A DNA stretch of 64,000 bases from assembly GCA_041686855.1 (NCBI GenBank), contig JAWLDA010000010.1:62001-126000 (forward strand), given 5' to 3'. A program made the position numbers and the translations under genes. Below, one piece after another: positions 60,984-64,000 of this stretch (positions are counted from its first letter, which is position 1; the number at the start of each line of letters is the position of its first letter). The notes under the pieces are model-generated. The model was not told the DNA's origin, did no database searches, and was given only the letters and a program-made list of their open reading frames with translations. Source of the DNA: JAWLDA01 sp041686855 (lineage in GTDB: Bacteria > Bacillota > Limnochordia > DTU080 > RSA5).

Positions 60984-61769
60984 CAATTCCACTCGGTCAA
61001 TGCCGTCGATGCACATGAGCGCCTGGTGGACGCGGTCGCGAGCCTCTTTTGAGTCCCACTCCCCGATCACTTCAGCGGTTCCCTTGGCCACGGAAACCTG
61101 TTGAAACACAAATCCAATCAAGCCGGGATGGCGGATCAGAAAGGCCTCCGCTTCGATGGAGAGCAGCGCGTCCATGTCGGGCCGGCCGAAACGGCGCACC
61201 AACCTGTCGTGGAACATTTGCCAAATGCCGTCGACAATGTAACCTACCAGTGGCGTGCCGAGACCAAGGAGCCAGAGAATGGGTCCCGTATTCTCGTCGC
61301 CGAGACCAACGAGTAAGACCACGCCCAAACCGGCGACGGTGGCAAAGCAGGTATTAAAGCCTACCGTCATGTTTCCGACGGTGACATAACGCTTGGTCCT
61401 TGCCGAGAGGCGGCGAAACCAAGCGAGTGTAAGGCCGACGAGACCGGTCCCCAAAATCAACCCCGGGATGCGTGGCGCCAGGTGCGAAAGTGAGGAGGCG
61501 TCTGCTCCCGACCCGATGCTCATCCACGTGATTGCGGAGTTCAAGACGTAGAGCGCGAACGGGATCGACCACAATAGGATCCCGGCAAACGCCCCCGTAA
61601 GCAAAGAGAACCACCCCGGTGCGTGGGCAACGATGACGTCCACGATCGTGACGGCTGAGAAGCCGCGTCCAAACGCTTGAGCGTCCATCGAGACGTTTGG
61701 AGCGCCCATTCCTAACCCGCCCATTCCCATCGTCCAGCGAGTACCCCCTTGCACTAGCGGTAAGGACAC
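60972..61769 (-). CDS. Integral membrane protein with a C-terminal BON-like domain
   Basis: Up to 265 residues from GTG 61769; ATG 61730 (MGMGGLGMG) is an alternative and GGGGG lies before it. About four to five hydrophobic helices (SLLTGAFAGILLWSIPFALY, IPGLILGTGLVGLTLAW, VAGLGVVLLVGL, GPILWLLGLGTPLVGYIVD) and then a cytosolic-looking tail with VSVAKGTAEVIGEWDSKEAR and ALMCIDGIDRVEL, which resembles a BON/heavy-metal-type alpha-beta domain. Not recognised as a named family; function unknown. Confidence 0.7.
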   Translation of the reverse strand: MSLPLVQGGTRWTMGMGGLGMGAPNVSMDAQAFGRGFSAVTIVDVIVAHAPGWFSLLTGAFAGILLWSIPFALYVLNSAITWMSIGSGADASSLSHLAPRIPGLILGTGLVGLTLAWFRRLSARTKRYVTVGNMTVGFNTCFATVAGLGVVLLVGLGDENTGPILWLLGLGTPLVGYIVDGIWQMFHDRLVRRFGRPDMDALLSIEAEAFLIRHPGLIGFVFQQVSVAKGTAEVIGEWDSKEARDRVHQALMCIDGIDRVELKNA

Positions 61770-61883
61770 ATCTCAAGGTATGAGCTTCGTGTCATTTGAT
61801 TCTCACTCCTGTATCCGCCCTGTTTCAGTCCGGCCTCAGAGGTCCTTTGCCCCGAAGTGAACACGCTTTGAGACGTCGCCCTA

Positions 61884-61911
61884 TTGAGCAATTTGCCGAT
61901 GCGAGTAAAAT
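61884..61911 (+). promoter_or_regulatory. Candidate promoter for the binding-protein gene
   Basis: TTGAGC (61884-61889), 16-bp spacer, TAAAAT (61906-61911), about 120 bp upstream of the start. Confidence 0.45.
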
Positions 61912-62028
61912 GTCCGACGAATTAAAGGTGTTCGCATAACGAGCGTGAAAATCACGAGACACCGTTTAGACCGGCGATGGCCAAGAGAGCCTCGTCGGCA
62001 ATCCCAAGGAGGAGAAAGGTAGGATACG

Positions 62029-63306
62029 ATGCGGGGTCGACGTGCTGTTGGAAAGGCAGGGTACATTTTTACGCTGCTGCTGTTGTCTGCGCTGTTGCTG
62101 GCGCCGGTGACGCACGCGCAAGAGCGGACATTGGAAGTGTGGGATTGGTGGAGTCCGAGTGTCATGGGGGCTGCCATCGCCGATTGGTGGGATCACGTCA
62201 TTGAGAAGTTTGAGGCAGAGCATCCCGGCGTCAAGGTTGAGGTGCGCTTCGTCTCAGGTCTGTACGATCAGTTGGTGGCTGCATCGGCTGCAGGGATTGC
62301 GCCGGACGTCACGCAGATCTCCGTCTCGTACGCGCGGGATCTTCACGACGCAGGCCTCTTGCTTCCGCTGAACAGTTACGTCGATAAGACGCCCGAATTG
62401 GCGCAGTCGCAGTTCTTCCCCTTTGCGCGACTCTTCAACGCTAAAGATGGCGTGATCTACGCCATTCCTCACAACGTCGACAACAACTCGATTCACTACA
62501 ACATTGATCATTTCGAGGAGGCGGGACTCTCCTCCGATCGCTTCGCCATTGACTCATGGGACACATTCCGTGACTACGCAGACAAGCTGATTCGGGTCTC
62601 GGGTAATGGCGATGTGATTCGCTCCGGTTTCGCGACCACGATCTCGACGGTGCCGTTCCAAAACTGGCTCTACGCCAACGGCGGCAACTTCTACACAGCC
62701 ACGCACGACGGCGTCGAATTCGGTAGCCGCCAAGGTGTCGAAGCGCTTGAGTTCCTCGTCGACATGTACAACCGCGGACACCGGGCGCCGGCCGGCACCG
62801 GAAACCTTATCGCCTCCGGTCGCACCTCGATGGCTCTGGAGTCGGGGTACGGCACTCGTGTCATTGCGGAGAACCCCGAAGCCAACTTCGGCATGACCAC
62901 GTTGCCGCCGGGCCCCAGTGGCGATCGCCGAGCTGTGACGGGCTGGGTAAACATGATCGCGATTCCTAGCGGCTCCAAAAACCCTGACCTGGCCTGGGAG
63001 TGGGTAAAGTACTTCACCAGCCTCGAGGGTCAGACGAAATTCTTCGAGATCTACGAGCGTGCAGGTATTCCGCGCTTCGACTTCTTTGAGACGGATGTGT
63101 GGTCTGCCTACACCCGCCGTTATCCATTCGTCGATGTGTTACCGCACTTGCTGGAGTCGGCGCGGGAGTACCCGTTCCTCAAGTACCGGGATATCAACAG
63201 TACGTTGGCGCCCCTCTTCCAGCAGGTCACTGCGGGTGAATTGGCGCCCACCGCTGCTCTTGACGAGGGTCAGCGGCTCGTCAACATTCTCTTCGAAGAC
63301 GAGTAG
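62029..63306 (+). CDS. Extracellular sugar-binding protein (family 1 type)
   Basis: 425 residues. Signal peptide of about 30 residues (KAGYIFTLLLLSALLLAPVT, cleavage after THA). Mature part LEVWDWWSPSVMGAAIADWW, APDVTQISVSYARDL, GVIYAIPHNVDNNSIHYN, LAWEWVKYFTSLEGQTKF. AGGAGAAAGGTAGGA precedes the ATG. No permease follows; an M55 peptidase gene does. Ligand unknown. Confidence 0.88.
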   Translation: MRGRRAVGKAGYIFTLLLLSALLLAPVTHAQERTLEVWDWWSPSVMGAAIADWWDHVIEKFEAEHPGVKVEVRFVSGLYDQLVAASAAGIAPDVTQISVSYARDLHDAGLLLPLNSYVDKTPELAQSQFFPFARLFNAKDGVIYAIPHNVDNNSIHYNIDHFEEAGLSSDRFAIDSWDTFRDYADKLIRVSGNGDVIRSGFATTISTVPFQNWLYANGGNFYTATHDGVEFGSRQGVEALEFLVDMYNRGHRAPAGTGNLIASGRTSMALESGYGTRVIAENPEANFGMTTLPPGPSGDRRAVTGWVNMIAIPSGSKNPDLAWEWVKYFTSLEGQTKFFEIYERAGIPRFDFFETDVWSAYTRRYPFVDVLPHLLESAREYPFLKYRDINSTLAPLFQQVTAGELAPTAALDEGQRLVNILFEDE

Positions 63307-63363
63307 GAGCATCGCCAAAGCGAGCACGCTGCACGTTGTTTAAGGGTGACATGCGGTGAGAGA

Positions 63364-63402
63364 CGTGGGGGCGGCCGAGAGTGGTCTGCCCCCACGCTTT
63401 GT
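63364..63402 (+). terminator. Terminator after the binding-protein gene
   Basis: CGTGGGGGC/GCCCCCACG, a perfect 9-bp stem with a 15-base loop, followed by CTTTGTT. Confidence 0.75.
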
Positions 63403-63428
63403 TGGGCTACGGCAAAAGGGGCGGGAGT

Positions 63429-64000
63429 ATGAAGCACATCATCATGGCGGATCTTGAGGGTGCGACCGGGGTCGAACGGTTTAATCAGACCTTGCCTGAC
63501 GAACCGTTCAAGCGGCCGGCAATGCGGCAGCTTACGCGGGAGGTGAATGCGTGCATTCAAGGAATCTTTGACGCGGATGAGGACGCTTCAATTCTTGTGA
63601 TCGATCGACACTCTGCAGGTATCCTACCCGACGAGTTGGATCGACGTGCCCGTTATGCGCTTTGGGGTGAAGCCCGCGGGATCATTCGCCCGCATTACGC
63701 CGGTTTTGACACCTACCTTTACGTAGGACAACACGCGATGGCCGGCGTCCCCAACGCTCCGCTCGCTCATACAGACGCCTCCAAAAGTGTCGTGTACAAG
63801 CGGTTCAACGGTGTCTTCGTTGGTGAGTTTGGTGTGGAGGCGATTCGGGCCGGCCATCACGGTGTGCCGATTATATTCTTCTCGGGGGATGATAAGGGGT
63901 GCGCAGAGGCCCGCGGCTTGGTTCCCGGCATCGTCACGGTCGCCACCAAGTGGGGGGAAGGGTGGCAAAAGGCTCGCCATCTCGATCCTGACGAGGTGTG
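63429..64000 (+). CDS. M55 family D-aminopeptidase (DppA-like), truncated by window end
   Basis: 190 codons visible, open at the right edge. MKHIIMADLEGATGVERFNQ matches the zinc-binding DxEG opening; later VIDRHSAGIL, GQHAMAGVPNAPLAHT, VYKRFNGVFVGEFGVEAI and FFSGDDKGCAEARGLVPGI align block by block with the paralogue at 23733. The histidine motif reads DRHSAG instead of DGHGSG. GGGCGGGAG precedes the ATG. Confidence 0.9.
   Translation, partial: MKHIIMADLEGATGVERFNQTLPDEPFKRPAMRQLTREVNACIQGIFDADEDASILVIDRHSAGILPDELDRRARYALWGEARGIIRPHYAGFDTYLYVGQHAMAGVPNAPLAHTDASKSVVYKRFNGVFVGEFGVEAIRAGHHGVPIIFFSGDDKGCAEARGLVPGIVTVATKWGEGWQKARHLDPDEV

Overview
The window is bacterial, GC-rich and densely coded. 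It has classic AGGAGG-type ribosome binding sites and frequent GTG and TTG starts. A TonB-dependent receptor under a cobalamin riboswitch implies an outer membrane. A c-di-AMP (ydaO-type) riboswitch, a diaminopimelate dehydrogenase, two M55 D-aminopeptidases and a Ytr-like GntR/ABC operon look more like Bacillota. My best inference is a diderm, deep-branching Bacillota-like or related uncultured lineage, heterotrophic on sugars and carboxylates. This is not proven. No rRNA, tRNA, CRISPR, prophage or transposase was seen.

Layout. 1-7.9 kb: a large SARP/BTAD-NB-ARC-TPR regulator (frameshifted near its C-terminus), a sugar-binding protein, then a convergent binding protein-permease-permease operon with no ATPase. 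8-10.1 kb: a zinc-type dehydrogenase and an SGNH hydrolase. 10.2-17.9 kb: a Ytr/Mac-like envelope operon (small membrane protein, GntR regulator, two ABC transporters, DUF4097 protein, HlyD-type adaptor) behind a near-perfect palindromic operator. 17.9-19.6 kb: MarR-MFS drug-efflux pair. 19.7-23.5 kb: a broken secreted protein with six 102-residue repeats, interrupted by an in-frame TAA and a frameshift. 23.7-25.8 kb: M55 aminopeptidase divergent from a TehA/SLAC1-type channel. 25.8-33.8 kb: a sugar or glycoconjugate catabolic locus (two Gfo/Idh/MocA enzymes, ROK regulator, DUF1080 hydrolase, PIG-L deacetylase, binding protein, ceramidase-like enzyme).

33.8-35.8 kb is a gene-free stretch dominated by a seven-copy, ~250-bp tandem satellite with higher-order and mosaic structure. 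35.8-43.1 kb: LLM oxidoreductase, cobalamin riboswitch plus TonB receptor, a basic eukaryotic-like protein kinase with variant motifs, and a ddh-TIM barrel-Gfo/Idh operon. 43.1-43.6 kb: a promoter, c-di-AMP riboswitch, terminator and a 53-residue zinc-ribbon gene. 43.7-56.7 kb: one long co-directional catabolic operon with a TPP decarboxylase-like enzyme, TctCBA tripartite carboxylate transporter, Asp/Glu racemase-like enzyme, fumarate-reductase-type flavoprotein fused to a 2Fe-2S domain, MmgE/PrpD, fumarase-superfamily lyase, AstE-like deacylase, GNAT and nitroreductase. 56.8-60.3 kb: a LuxR response regulator, histidine kinase and SDR operon. 60.4-64 kb: a structured intergenic element, a CDGSH protein, a membrane protein, another sugar-binding protein and a second, truncated M55 peptidase.

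The strongest candidates for undescribed biology are the 250-bp satellite, the c-di-AMP riboswitch on a tiny zinc-ribbon gene, the six-repeat secreted protein, the flavoprotein-ferredoxin fusion inside an unassigned carboxylate pathway, and a recurring pattern of short tandem duplications starting at stop codons of binding-protein and neighbouring genes.
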